The notes under the pieces: model-generated
Database searches by the model: none
The model's input: only the letters and a program-made list of their open reading frames with translations
What the model was told of the DNA's origin: nothing
In this document: piece by piece, positions 17,171-25,951 of the stretch
How positions within the stretch are numbered: the first letter of the stretch is position 1
Layout: each line of letters begins with the position of its first letter
Program-made: the position numbers and the translations under genes
Source of the DNA: Scalindua sp964344685
GTDB taxonomy: Bacteria > Planctomycetota > Brocadiia > Brocadiales > Scalinduaceae
Assembly (NCBI GenBank): GCA_964344685.1
Contig: CAYFOK010000013.1
Span: 1 to 64,000, forward strand
DNA length: 64,000 nucleotides
Reading direction: 5' to 3'

Positions 17171-20100
17171 ATGGAAGATAAAAAAAGTAGCAGTTCAACA
17201 CTGCCTGTCTCCAGTATATTGGTAGTGTTGGCAGTATTTGGCGGATTATGGTTATATAAAAATCCGCTTATGGGAACGCGGCCTCTAACAAATACTGATA
17301 TTACATATGAGGAGAAAGTACCGGCTCGCCTGTGGCAGGACCCATTTGCAGCTATAGACAAATATAAAAGTGAAAATAAGGAAGTCCGCCGCAGTTTGCA
17401 ATCAACAGCTATTGCATCAAAGTTAACAGACAAGATTAATAAAGATGTTAAAGTAACTGTCCTTGGAATCATGGTGTTCGGTGCTCCGTATGCAGAGGCT
17501 GCAGAGGGAAGATTGAGAAGGCGTTATGCTGCTGTTTCTGCCATGGGTAGAATGGACTACGTGGCAGAGGACTCTCAACATATAGACTATTTCGAGAGTA
17601 AGATGACAGTCGGCGAAGCCCCTGATACAGAAAATGGAAATCATCCTGAAAATAGTGCCCAATCAGGTCAGGGATACAGGCTTACAATCCCATTTGAGTG
17701 GTTCTTGTCAGAAGAAAAGATGGATAATGGTTCCTCTAATGCTGCTGTTTTAATCCTATGGCTGAATGAGGACAAGTTCCTGTCGAATCCATTGAAGACA
17801 CTATCCAACCTGATCTCGGAAATAAAAAAATCTGTAAATAAAGAAACGGATTCAAAAAAAAATAATCTGCAATTTAAGATTCTGGGCCCGGCTGGTTCAA
17901 CCAATCTGGTCTCCATGATGAAGGAAGTAACTAAACTGGATAGCATAGATCAAGAAACTGAACCTGTATTCTATGAGAGTTTTGAAATTTATTCACCATT
18001 TGCCACTGCAGATAGAACATCGTTATTTGATTATGGATTGGGCAAAAAAAACAGAATTGATAATATTTCTAAATATTTGTGGGAGAACAGTGGTAAACAA
18101 ATTAAATTAATACGTACAATTGGAAGTGATAAGGATTTATGTGAGACTTTGAACAATGAACTTTTACTGAGAAGGGCTAGCCCGGCTGATAACAATAAAA
18201 ATCATGTGGCTCTTATTGCAGAATGGGATACATTTTACGGCAGGTCCCTGCCTCAAGGCTTTAAAGATTCAGCGTTTTCCTTTGGGCTGCCAAGCAGGTT
18301 TGATATAAATGAGTTCCAAGGTAAGTATAAAATAGACAAATTGTATAAAAAGATTAATCAGGAGTATGGTTCTGTACTGGGCTTAAGAAAAGAAGGAAAT
18401 ACCATAGAATGGTTGAACAAACTTTTAGAGTCAAAAACATTATATAAGAAAACACGTATAGATATTAATTCTAAACATCTGCAAGAAATTAAAGAATTAG
18501 ATAAAACAATAAATGAACTAGATAAGACAATAAATGAATTAGATAAAAAATTAATTGAATTACAGGATGAGAAAACTCATGAATTTATAGCGAAGAAATC
18601 GAGTGCGGAAGCAAAGCAATTGAATGCGGTAGCAAGGAAAGAAAGGTGTATAAAAAGACGGAACCGTCTTTTTCTTGAAAATATATATCCAGATGAAATC
18701 CCGCCAATAGCAACCCAAATCCATAGATTCAGCTACCTCCGTGGAATAGATGGACAACTGCCTGGTGAAGTTGAGTCTGTCCCACTCATACAAAGACTGG
18801 AAAAACAAAAAGACACAGATAAGAATAAGAGTGCTGAAGACTCTATGCGCCGTCCTGTAGGCCGAAATCAGTTTGATTACCTCCTTCGACTTACTCAGCA
18901 ATTACAGGATTTAAATAATGAGCTGAGAATGAAAGATAAGGGAAAAATTAAGGCCATTGGAGTGCTTGGAAGTGATGTATATGATAAGCTCCTTATCTTG
19001 CAGGCGATGAGGCAGCGTTTTCCGGAAGTTGTATTTTTTACTACAGACCTTGATGCTCGCTTATTGCATCCGGATGAATTCAAATGGACAAGAAATCTTA
19101 TAGTAGGATCATATTTTGGATTCAGGCTTCATAAGAACATTCAAGGCTCCATCCCTCCATTCCGGAACAATTACCAGACATCACTGTTTTTCTCCACTAT
19201 TCTTGCATTAAATGGTTCGAATAAGATGTTTAATGATTCGTTTCCACAGCAACAAAGAATTAATAACTTTCTACAGCCTCAAATATTTGAAATTGGCCGC
19301 AGGGGAGAATTTGACCTGACAGTTATAAATGATGAATCCGAAAGTAATGATAGAATACTACCTATTAAGCTTGACAACATTGAGATGGGTGTGGAAATAA
19401 CGCCCTCATTATTATACCCTATGACTGATATCTCTAAAGGAGACGGTTATGTAGGATTTATTCAAGATATATCTATATTGATAATTGGAGGTTTTTTTGC
19501 GTTGTTTGCATTACTCTACGTAGCCAGTGATACTACAAAGAAATCGGTTGAGTTTATTCGCAATCCTAAGAATAAATTTGATCATAATATGAGGATATTT
19601 ATTTTGTCATTCGTGGTTATAGTTCCAGTAATATTCTGGTATATACTATATAGGTATAGATATAGTTTTCATCTTGAAGAACCATTTTCACTGTTTGATG
19701 GAGTGAGTATCTGGCCAACTGAAATCTTACGGTCAGTATCAACAGTTTTGTCCATTTTATTCATCTTTCTGGTTTGGTACAAGATAAGATCTACTGATAG
19801 ATTTATTACAGATACCTTTGGCCTCCATGACGCAGAAAAAAAATCAGTCAAGCTTTCGAAACTAGCATATGTATTCCCTTTCTATTGGAATGTTGATGAC
19901 AGGAAGGAGAAGGATGCTGCTGCCTGCTTCGACATGATATGGAAAGAATATTTAATATTGGGGCCCTTCTGGATAAGCGCACTACGTGCGTTAATGTATA
20001 CATCTGCTTTTATCGTTTTTACGTTTCTGTTCATGTCATTATTGGAACATTTTGATTTTAGTCTGTTTGTACCTGCCAGGGGTGAGTTTAGTTTCTTATT

Positions 20101-20725
20101 TAATAGAATTATATTGTTTATTTCTGTTCCAAGCATGCTTTTTCTAACTTTTTATATTGTCGGAAAACATCAATTATTTAGACAATTCATACGGCTCAGT
20201 TCAAAACACGAGGAAAAATGTATTCTACAAGCCGGTGGTTGCCGCAGGGAAGATGCCTATCGAAAAATATCGATACTTGCTGAGTATACAGAACAGATAA
20301 AATATCTAAATGTCTATTCGTTTATTATATTGTTCCTTATGATTATTGCCAGAAATAGCTATTTTGATAACTGGAACATGAACTTTGGGCTTTTGACGGT
20401 TTATGTAACTCTGGGTATATTTTCGTTTGGCTGTACTATTATACTGCATCATGCGGTAAAGAAGAACAGGGATGATACGGTGGATAGACTAAATAAGGAA
20501 GTTGTCGCTTTAAACAGGAAAATGACAAATGAGAGAAAAGGTGATACAGCTAATTATGAAAAAGCTGCTTTTGAGATTGAACATATCCAGTTCACTATAA
20601 ATGCTATAGAGTCGATTCATACAGGGGCATTCAGACCTCTCCATCAGCAGCCGCTTGTACAGGCTGCGCTGCTCCCATTTGGCGGAGCCGGTAGCCTTTT
20701 GTTGATCAACTTTATGGCTAAGTAA
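17171..20725 (+). CDS. Large membrane protein with receptor-like domain
   Basis: An 1184-residue membrane protein. One N-terminal membrane segment (about residues 13-31) is followed by a roughly 740-residue extracytoplasmic region. This region contains stretches like type-1 periplasmic binding proteins: HVALIAEWDTFYGRSLPQGF near 345 and KIKAIGVLGSDVYDKLLILQ near 595, then VVFFTTDLDARLL. Between them (about 435-470) is a coiled coil with ELDKTIN repeated in tandem. From about 760 to the end there are around seven membrane segments with charged loops, then a cytoplasmic helical tail. No kinase or other output domain is seen. The layout fits a sensor that binds a ligand or protein outside and passes a signal through the C-terminal membrane bundle. 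It ends the block, convergent with the next gene. Confidence 0.7.
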   Translation: MEDKKSSSSTLPVSSILVVLAVFGGLWLYKNPLMGTRPLTNTDITYEEKVPARLWQDPFAAIDKYKSENKEVRRSLQSTAIASKLTDKINKDVKVTVLGIMVFGAPYAEAAEGRLRRRYAAVSAMGRMDYVAEDSQHIDYFESKMTVGEAPDTENGNHPENSAQSGQGYRLTIPFEWFLSEEKMDNGSSNAAVLILWLNEDKFLSNPLKTLSNLISEIKKSVNKETDSKKNNLQFKILGPAGSTNLVSMMKEVTKLDSIDQETEPVFYESFEIYSPFATADRTSLFDYGLGKKNRIDNISKYLWENSGKQIKLIRTIGSDKDLCETLNNELLLRRASPADNNKNHVALIAEWDTFYGRSLPQGFKDSAFSFGLPSRFDINEFQGKYKIDKLYKKINQEYGSVLGLRKEGNTIEWLNKLLESKTLYKKTRIDINSKHLQEIKELDKTINELDKTINELDKKLIELQDEKTHEFIAKKSSAEAKQLNAVARKERCIKRRNRLFLENIYPDEIPPIATQIHRFSYLRGIDGQLPGEVESVPLIQRLEKQKDTDKNKSAEDSMRRPVGRNQFDYLLRLTQQLQDLNNELRMKDKGKIKAIGVLGSDVYDKLLILQAMRQRFPEVVFFTTDLDARLLHPDEFKWTRNLIVGSYFGFRLHKNIQGSIPPFRNNYQTSLFFSTILALNGSNKMFNDSFPQQQRINNFLQPQIFEIGRRGEFDLTVINDESESNDRILPIKLDNIEMGVEITPSLLYPMTDISKGDGYVGFIQDISILIIGGFFALFALLYVASDTTKKSVEFIRNPKNKFDHNMRIFILSFVVIVPVIFWYILYRYRYSFHLEEPFSLFDGVSIWPTEILRSVSTVLSILFIFLVWYKIRSTDRFITDTFGLHDAEKKSVKLSKLAYVFPFYWNVDDRKEKDAAACFDMIWKEYLILGPFWISALRALMYTSAFIVFTFLFMSLLEHFDFSLFVPARGEFSFLFNRIILFISVPSMLFLTFYIVGKHQLFRQFIRLSSKHEEKCILQAGGCRREDAYRKISILAEYTEQIKYLNVYSFIILFLMIIARNSYFDNWNMNFGLLTVYVTLGIFSFGCTIILHHAVKKNRDDTVDRLNKEVVALNRKMTNERKGDTANYEKAAFEIEHIQFTINAIESIHTGAFRPLHQQPLVQAALLPFGGAGSLLLINFMAK

Positions 20726-20732
20726 CATAGAT

Positions 20733-20822
20733 GAACCTGCCAGCTTGTCCGTATCGAAGAGTTGTCATCCCAAGACAGCCTATCAGACTGTTTAACGCAG
20801 GTAAGTACAGGCTGGCAGGTTC
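20733..20822. repeat. 12-bp inverted repeat with 66-bp centre
   Basis: GAACCTGCCAGC at 20733-20744 is exactly inverted as GCTGGCAGGTTC at 20811-20822. It lies between two convergent genes. It could be a bidirectional terminator, a small structured RNA or the ends of a tiny non-autonomous element; no target duplication is obvious. Confidence 0.5.
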
Positions 20823-20939
20823 TGCGAAAGGCTAGTTGCGTAACGATAATTAACTGTTGATAGTATAAAAGATATTACCTTACTAACCCTTCGCATCAAA
20901 ATCAGCCATAGGGGGGTGGCTAGGAAAATATATAAAATT

Positions 20940-21521
20940 TTATATGCAAAGTCTGATGCGCTGCTGAGTTACTGTTTTCGAGACCTGCCCAATCATTCGA
21001 ATCACTTCTGAGACTATGTTGGTTTGTGCATGCGTTTTATTCTGGTTCATAGAATATTGCATTTTATTTCTATTACTCTGATGGAACAGTATTTTCTGGT
21101 GCAGTTTGTTTTTGTTATAGTGGCTGTACAGTTCTTCGAGTGTTCCATTGCGCTTCGCATCCCATATTGATTTTGAGACGGTACTGTACTCCTTGTAGTA
21201 TTCAGGAAATCCTTTTCTTATGCGTGATGAGAGATCCTTCTCTTCCATAATAAGTTTGTAAGCAAGAACACGCGCCCTCTGCTCTTCCGGCAGGCAGGCT
21301 GGAAACAGGGTATAGGTAACTATCTCCCGGGACTGTGCGGGTTTGTCTATATCTGCTTTCTTGAATACACCGGATCTGGTCCAGATTGTACACAAAACTA
21401 TTACCAGGTGTTCATGGGGATCCTTGTCCGGATACATTGTTGTACTTAGGTTGTAGAGATTTTCACATGCATGAACGTAGCCTTCTATTCTTTTATCAGC
21501 ACTTTTGCTAAAGAAACCCAT
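20940..21521 (-). CDS. Hypothetical protein, 193 aa
   Basis: I do not recognise a family. The product is a mostly helical, charged, soluble 193-residue protein without signal or membrane segment. The N-terminus MGFFSKSADKRIEGYVHACE and the region CLPEEQRARVLAYKLIMEEK look like ordinary globular helices; the last 50 residues are Asn/Gln-rich and probably disordered. The ATG is well supported by AGGGAGGG a few bases upstream. The stop codon lies inside a perfect 16-base AT palindrome (20930-20945), which may form the 3'-end hairpin. It is transcribed toward the caspase/CHAT block but not part of it. Confidence 0.65.
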   Translation of the reverse strand: MGFFSKSADKRIEGYVHACENLYNLSTTMYPDKDPHEHLVIVLCTIWTRSGVFKKADIDKPAQSREIVTYTLFPACLPEEQRARVLAYKLIMEEKDLSSRIRKGFPEYYKEYSTVSKSIWDAKRNGTLEELYSHYNKNKLHQKILFHQSNRNKMQYSMNQNKTHAQTNIVSEVIRMIGQVSKTVTQQRIRLCI

Positions 21522-21757
21522 TTCGCCCTCCCTGTATAAATGTTTGAAACTTGTTACTCTGACATTTGTATTCGCACACTACATGCCAAATAGTTATACG
21601 GGAATTTCACTTATTGAAGGTTGAAGCTAAGTGTTTGCTAAACTGTATGATAGGAGTTTTTTTACCTGGATGGTAGGAATTCCAACGAATAAATAGACTG
21701 AGTAACTTTAGGTGTTATTACCCAGTTGTTACCCAATAAAATGAAGTAAAACTTAAA

Positions 21758-21809
21758 AAATAATCACACTAAGCCACTAAGAGTACAAAAGGATTATATG
21801 TGATTATTT
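21758..21809 (-). terminator. Rho-independent terminator of release-factor-like gene
   Basis: On the minus strand AAATAATCACA and TGTGATTATTT (11 base pairs) are followed at once by a T-run. The stop codon of the gene lies in the first arm. Confidence 0.7.
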
Positions 21810-22199
21810 GTTTTCATCCGGGTCTGATTGTCCGGGTTTAATGTCAGATAATTTCTCTTTTGTACGTTTTCTCTTTTTCCTCTTCTGGCTCCTGATCTTT
21901 TCAATACGTTTGCTGTCCTCTTTGATATAACCATTCTGCTTAAGCTCTATCTGATCTAAAAGATTACGGCGTGCAAAAAATCTGTTGAGAGCCTGCGAGC
22001 GCTCTTTTTGATATTTGACTGTGATGTCTGTGTGAATGTGACGAAGGAATACACAGGAAGAAGTCTTATTCACTTTCTGGCCTCCGGGACCGGAGGATCG
22101 AATAAATCGCTCTTCAAGATCGTCTTCAGTGACATTCAATTCACTCATTCGATCAAGAAGTGCCTTCTCTTTTTTTTCAGATATGTTGAATATTGACAT
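21804..22199 (-). CDS. Release-factor-like peptidyl-tRNA hydrolase (GGQ protein)
   Basis: A short class-I release-factor relative with the catalytic GGQ loop in RSSGPGGQKVNK (GGQ at 39-41). A conserved RSQALNRFFARR helix and a lysine/arginine-rich C-terminal tail follow. Such proteins (ArfB/C12orf65 type) lack codon-recognition domains; they enter stalled ribosomes through the basic tail and release the peptide. The closest pattern is the 'release factor-like' bacterial group rather than canonical ArfB. The ATG at 22199 is chosen because family members begin just before the FNISEEK segment; an upstream ATG at 22253 would add 18 atypical residues. Neither has a strong binding site. Divergent from the rubredoxin/MBL gene. 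Confidence 0.85.
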   Translation of the reverse strand: MSIFNISEKKEKALLDRMSELNVTEDDLEERFIRSSGPGGQKVNKTSSCVFLRHIHTDITVKYQKERSQALNRFFARRNLLDQIELKQNGYIKEDSKRIEKIRSQKRKKRKRTKEKLSDIKPGQSDPDENK

Positions 22200-22374
22200 T
22201 ATGTATTTATTGCCATTACAAATCAATATTGAAAGTATATCATAATACAGCATAGCTGCAACTGATTTTGAAGTGTCTAATGTGATCTAAAGTGCTTAAG
22301 TTGAAATGATAAACTAAAATTATTTTTATAAATGTTAAATATATAATATAATCTTATGTAAAAGGGAAAAAATA

Positions 22375-23097
22375 ATGACTGGAAAGTTGCAAAGTAATCA
22401 ATATGTGTGTCTGGTTTGTGGCTTTAATATGGTGGGCTATCATCCGGATAAATGCCCTTTCTGTAATGCACCAAGGGATAAATTTGTTACTTCTGAGGAG
22501 TGTTCTGAACGTTTCAAAGTAGAAGCCTTCTCAGTAAATAAGAACATTACACGGCTTAATTCAGTCCCTTCGCTAGGACTTGAACATTCAGCTTACCGTA
22601 TTGAAACAGACAATAAAGCCTATTGGATAGATTGTCCATCATCCTTCGATAATAGTCTCAAACCGATGGATGTCATTTTCTTTACACATCATCACTTCCT
22701 TGGTGCATCAAATTTGTACAGAGAATATTTTTCACCCTGTGTCTGTATACAGACACAGGATTCTACTCATGGTATTTGCCAGGCTTTTACTTTTGACCAG
22801 ACTTTCCGGAAGGATTTTACTGAAGACGGGATCGATGCTTTTCACATAGCTGGTCATACACCCGGTTTTACCTTCTATATCTTTAAAGACACACTCTTTG
22901 TTTGTGATTATGTATTTATAAGGAGCGGGAGAATGGCATATAATCCATACGGACCGAAAAAAGAAACAGTGGAAGGCGGTAGAAAGTTAAAGAACATAAT
23001 AGAAAAAAGAAGCATAAATATAAATACTGTTTGCGGCTTTAATTACGTAATTGAGTATGCTAACTGGAAGGAGATGTTCGATAAACTCTGTGTGTGA
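22375..23097 (+). CDS. Rubredoxin-like / MBL-fold fusion protein
   Basis: A 240-residue cytoplasmic protein. Residues 10-35 form a rubredoxin-type knuckle (C12, C15, C27, C30 in CLVCG and CPFC), expected to hold one iron or zinc. The rest is a metallo-beta-lactamase fold with FFTHHHFLGASN, HIAGHTPGFTFY and VCDYVF. The first motif departs from the usual HxHxDH: aspartate and the last histidine are replaced by leucine and glycine, so the metal site is probably reduced or changed. Rubredoxin plus MBL recalls flavodiiron-type electron-transfer enzymes, but the flavodoxin domain is absent. AAAAGGGA upstream supports the ATG. The VOC gene follows 38 bases later, probably in the same transcript. Confidence 0.75.
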   Translation: MTGKLQSNQYVCLVCGFNMVGYHPDKCPFCNAPRDKFVTSEECSERFKVEAFSVNKNITRLNSVPSLGLEHSAYRIETDNKAYWIDCPSSFDNSLKPMDVIFFTHHHFLGASNLYREYFSPCVCIQTQDSTHGICQAFTFDQTFRKDFTEDGIDAFHIAGHTPGFTFYIFKDTLFVCDYVFIRSGRMAYNPYGPKKETVEGGRKLKNIIEKRSININTVCGFNYVIEYANWKEMFDKLCV

Positions 23098-23135
23098 TCA
23101 TTTTTATCCAATATCAAGATTGAAAGGAGACGATT

Positions 23136-23678
23136 GTGCAGATCAAGACGAATGGCATTAACTATCCGGCCCTTTTTGGGAAAAATCTGGATGAGACAAT
23201 TCACTTCTACACTGAAGTATTAGGAATGAAATTGGTACTGCGTCAGCCTAACCTGGATGAACCACGATTGACTCATTTATTCTTTTCGGCTGGCAATGGC
23301 GCCTTTATTGCCTTTTTCGTTCCGAATGATGACAGTGGGCTAAAATTGAATGATAGTATTGAGGGCACAGGCTCAATGCAGCATCTGGCTTTTAATTTGG
23401 AAATATCAATCGAGGATGCTATGGATATCTTAAATAAGTATAATATTGATTTCAAAGGGCCGGTTGACAGGGGCTATGAACGTTCCTTATACTTTTACGA
23501 TCCAAATGGAATAAAACTGGAACTGATGACATGGAAAACGCCTTTGCCTGAAGATGCTGATGAGGCAGAGATCATTGCAAGAGCACAGATTATTCGCGAA
23601 AATGAAGGTGCATATAATATAGAGGATAAGCACGTCAAAGAGGCCATGACTGAGCTCGGCTTTCAACAAGACGATTAG
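23136..23678 (+). CDS. VOC-family (glyoxalase/dioxygenase-fold) protein
   Basis: A 180-residue protein with one complete vicinal-oxygen-chelate module pair over residues 5-135. NLDETIHFYTEVLGMKLV opens the first beta-alpha-beta-beta-beta unit and SLYFYDPNGIKLELMTW closes the second, with the metal-ligand glutamate in the last strand (E in KLELM). A helical tail of about 45 residues follows. Such proteins include ring-cleaving dioxygenases and glyoxalases; the exact reaction cannot be told. The start is GTG at 23136 with GAAAGGAG well placed upstream. Probably cotranscribed with the rubredoxin/MBL gene. Confidence 0.85.
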   Translation: MQIKTNGINYPALFGKNLDETIHFYTEVLGMKLVLRQPNLDEPRLTHLFFSAGNGAFIAFFVPNDDSGLKLNDSIEGTGSMQHLAFNLEISIEDAMDILNKYNIDFKGPVDRGYERSLYFYDPNGIKLELMTWKTPLPEDADEAEIIARAQIIRENEGAYNIEDKHVKEAMTELGFQQDD

Positions 23679-23852
23679 ATTTAACCGGATTATTAAATGT
23701 CTGCATTATTTTGACATGAATAGTCATTGAAGTGTGAGGGAGACAAACCTTTAGATAGTGTCAATATTTAATAAATAATAGATGCCATCAGAATAATATG
23801 TATAATATTGTGATTATTTAATTCTAATAACCTCTTTTTATGTGGAGTACAA

Positions 23853-25418
23853 ATGAAGCGTGAGATGAAAAGTAATTTCCTTAAAAGGAAGAGATGGTCT
23901 ATTGGTACTCTTTCGGTTTTACTCATATTTGTTGTTTATCTGTTATTCAATTATGATCATATATATTTCAAATATAATCCGAAGAGAGCTACTTTTGCAA
24001 AATTAGAGAGTATCAGGGATGAAAAGAAGGCTAAGGTAACTGATTATTTAGATCAGCAGAAGGCAAGAGGAGTACAGACGTGCCAGAATAACGATGTTAA
24101 AAATTATTTCAAAAAACTTCACTATTTGTTTGAAAATCACGGGTATGGTGGTATTGAATACGCCTTGCTGGAACGCTCTATTAACGAACTCTTTGTGAGA
24201 GAATTAGATAAGTTTTATGATATCCTGTTTATAGATACAGAAGGAGACATCTTTTTCACAGTTAAAAAGGAAGATGATTTTCTGAAAAATATATATGATG
24301 AAAGATTCAATGGTGTCTCTTTATATGAGAAAATTAGAGAGATCAAGGTAAGAGAGATGGAGTTTGTAGATTATGAGTATTATTCCGTTTCTGACGAACC
24401 GGCGTCTTTCTTTATTTCCTCCGTATTAGAAGGAGATAAAATACTGGGTTATTTTGTATTGCAGCTGCCTATTAATGATATAAACAGTATCTTAACTGAT
24501 AGACGAGAACTGGGGAGGACAGGTGAAGTTTATCTGGTAAATTACCGTCAGTTAATGATGACGCAATCCAGGTTTATTGATGATAATACAATTATTACTA
24601 AACAGATTGATACAGAAGCTGTCAGGAGTGCGCTGCATGAAAAAAGAGGAAACAAAATAATCGAAGATTACCGTCGCAAAAGAGTTTTCAGCTCTTATGA
24701 ACAGTTTAAATATGAAGGGATAGAATGGATTATTATTGCAGAGATAGATGAAGATGAAGTGATTACAGAAATTTACCGGAGCAGAGAAAAGGAGCTGTTT
24801 TCGCAGGTTACTGATTATCTCGCAAGCTATTCATATGAGATGGAGAAGCAAAAGGTTTTTTCGCAAGATTGGAAACATAGTCATAATTGTATAAAGGTTG
24901 ATTTTAAGGAGTTTCAAAAAACCAAAAACGGCCAGATGCTTTATACTGAAGGAGTAGCTACGTGTACTGCTATGACGATTAGTTATCCCGGTAAATTTGG
25001 TTATTTACTCCATATTACCCCGACAGATGGTTCATACAGGAGGATAGGATTCCTGACCAGGATATTTCTAAAAGACAACTATACAGATTTTGTTGACAGG
25101 GCAATGAAAAGTATAAACAGATATGACATTCTTCAAAATGAGAAGTCTTTATTGCGGTTTTGTGTTGTGGCCACGCATGATGACAGCTTTAAGAATATAG
25201 TTCATAAGCTTATAGATAATGAAGTTGAATTGTCACAGATCAAGGTGCTCTTCAGAAATGACAAACATAAGGTAGATGTAGTTCTGGATTATGAGAACGA
25301 TAAGGTGTGGACTCATTGGGGAGGGGATGTCTTTAATCCGATGTATACAGACGAGTATGCACTGGTTCCTGATTTTGGTGAAATTATTAAAAGAGTGAGT
25401 AATTATAATAGAGTATAA
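23853..25418 (+). CDS. Membrane-anchored Cache-type sensor without output domain
   Basis: A 521-residue protein with one membrane anchor (about residues 16-33) and a large extracytoplasmic part. Residues about 45-310 look like a double Cache (dCache) sensor: a long first helix, IDTEGDIFFTV, LEGDKILGYFVLQLPINDIN, LGRTGEVYLVN and EGIEWIIIAEIDEDE. The region after 330 is a second, unassigned domain. No histidine kinase, GGDEF or chemotaxis output domain is attached and no second membrane helix is seen. It must therefore act as a ligand-binding or scaffold protein, perhaps with a partner. The cytochrome c' gene begins about 28 bases later, so a redox or small-ligand role is conceivable. The start ATG has a weak binding site (GTGGAG nearby). 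Confidence 0.65.
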   Translation: MKREMKSNFLKRKRWSIGTLSVLLIFVVYLLFNYDHIYFKYNPKRATFAKLESIRDEKKAKVTDYLDQQKARGVQTCQNNDVKNYFKKLHYLFENHGYGGIEYALLERSINELFVRELDKFYDILFIDTEGDIFFTVKKEDDFLKNIYDERFNGVSLYEKIREIKVREMEFVDYEYYSVSDEPASFFISSVLEGDKILGYFVLQLPINDINSILTDRRELGRTGEVYLVNYRQLMMTQSRFIDDNTIITKQIDTEAVRSALHEKRGNKIIEDYRRKRVFSSYEQFKYEGIEWIIIAEIDEDEVITEIYRSREKELFSQVTDYLASYSYEMEKQKVFSQDWKHSHNCIKVDFKEFQKTKNGQMLYTEGVATCTAMTISYPGKFGYLLHITPTDGSYRRIGFLTRIFLKDNYTDFVDRAMKSINRYDILQNEKSLLRFCVVATHDDSFKNIVHKLIDNEVELSQIKVLFRNDKHKVDVVLDYENDKVWTHWGGDVFNPMYTDEYALVPDFGEIIKRVSNYNRV

Positions 25419-25446
25419 TATTGTTTGAAATGAGGTCGTGATAAAT

Positions 25447-25938
25447 ATGAAAGCTCATTGGCTTATTGTACCGCTGATAATTTTACTGATACCGCTTTTT
25501 TACTTCTCCAGGGAACAGTTTACATACAGGGCTGAAATCTCAGATGAAGGCCTGGACCTGAATGAAGAGGAGATGGCAAGCGTGATTAATAATGAGGAAG
25601 AGAGTCCAATTTATAAAAGTGTATCTAAATTCAGGATGCATATGAAATCTCTTGATGAATATGACGATGCACTGGCAGAGGCAATAGAAATGCAAAATTG
25701 GGATGATATAAGTAAATATGCCTTGTTATTAAAAAATACTTCACCCTTGATCTTTACCGGTATGAGAAAGGTGGAGCTGCCAAAGGATTTCGTCCTGTTA
25801 GATACTGCTTTTCACTTTCAGACTCTCGCAGTAGTAGAAGCGTGCGAATCAAGAGAGATGGTCAAGATGAATATTGAATATGAAAAACTGCAGAAAACCT
25901 GTGATGATTGTCATGCAAAGTATAAAAATAAAGAGTAG
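25447..25938 (+). CDS. Membrane-anchored cytochrome c'-like protein
   Basis: A 163-residue protein with an N-terminal hydrophobic anchor or uncleaved signal (residues 3-21) and a helical domain that ends with a CDDCH haem-attachment motif (residues 152-156). A haem site near the C-terminus of a four-helix domain is the hallmark of cytochromes c'/c-556, which bind NO or CO or carry electrons. The pattern KLQKTCDDCHAKYK is typical. The ATG at 25447 is preferred over a GTG nine bases earlier because GAGG lies 11 bases upstream of it but only 2 from the GTG. It probably shares a transcript with the Cache protein upstream and is convergent with oadB. Confidence 0.75.
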   Translation: MKAHWLIVPLIILLIPLFYFSREQFTYRAEISDEGLDLNEEEMASVINNEEESPIYKSVSKFRMHMKSLDEYDDALAEAIEMQNWDDISKYALLLKNTSPLIFTGMRKVELPKDFVLLDTAFHFQTLAVVEACESREMVKMNIEYEKLQKTCDDCHAKYKNKE

Positions 25939-25951
25939 CTTTTGCTAATCC

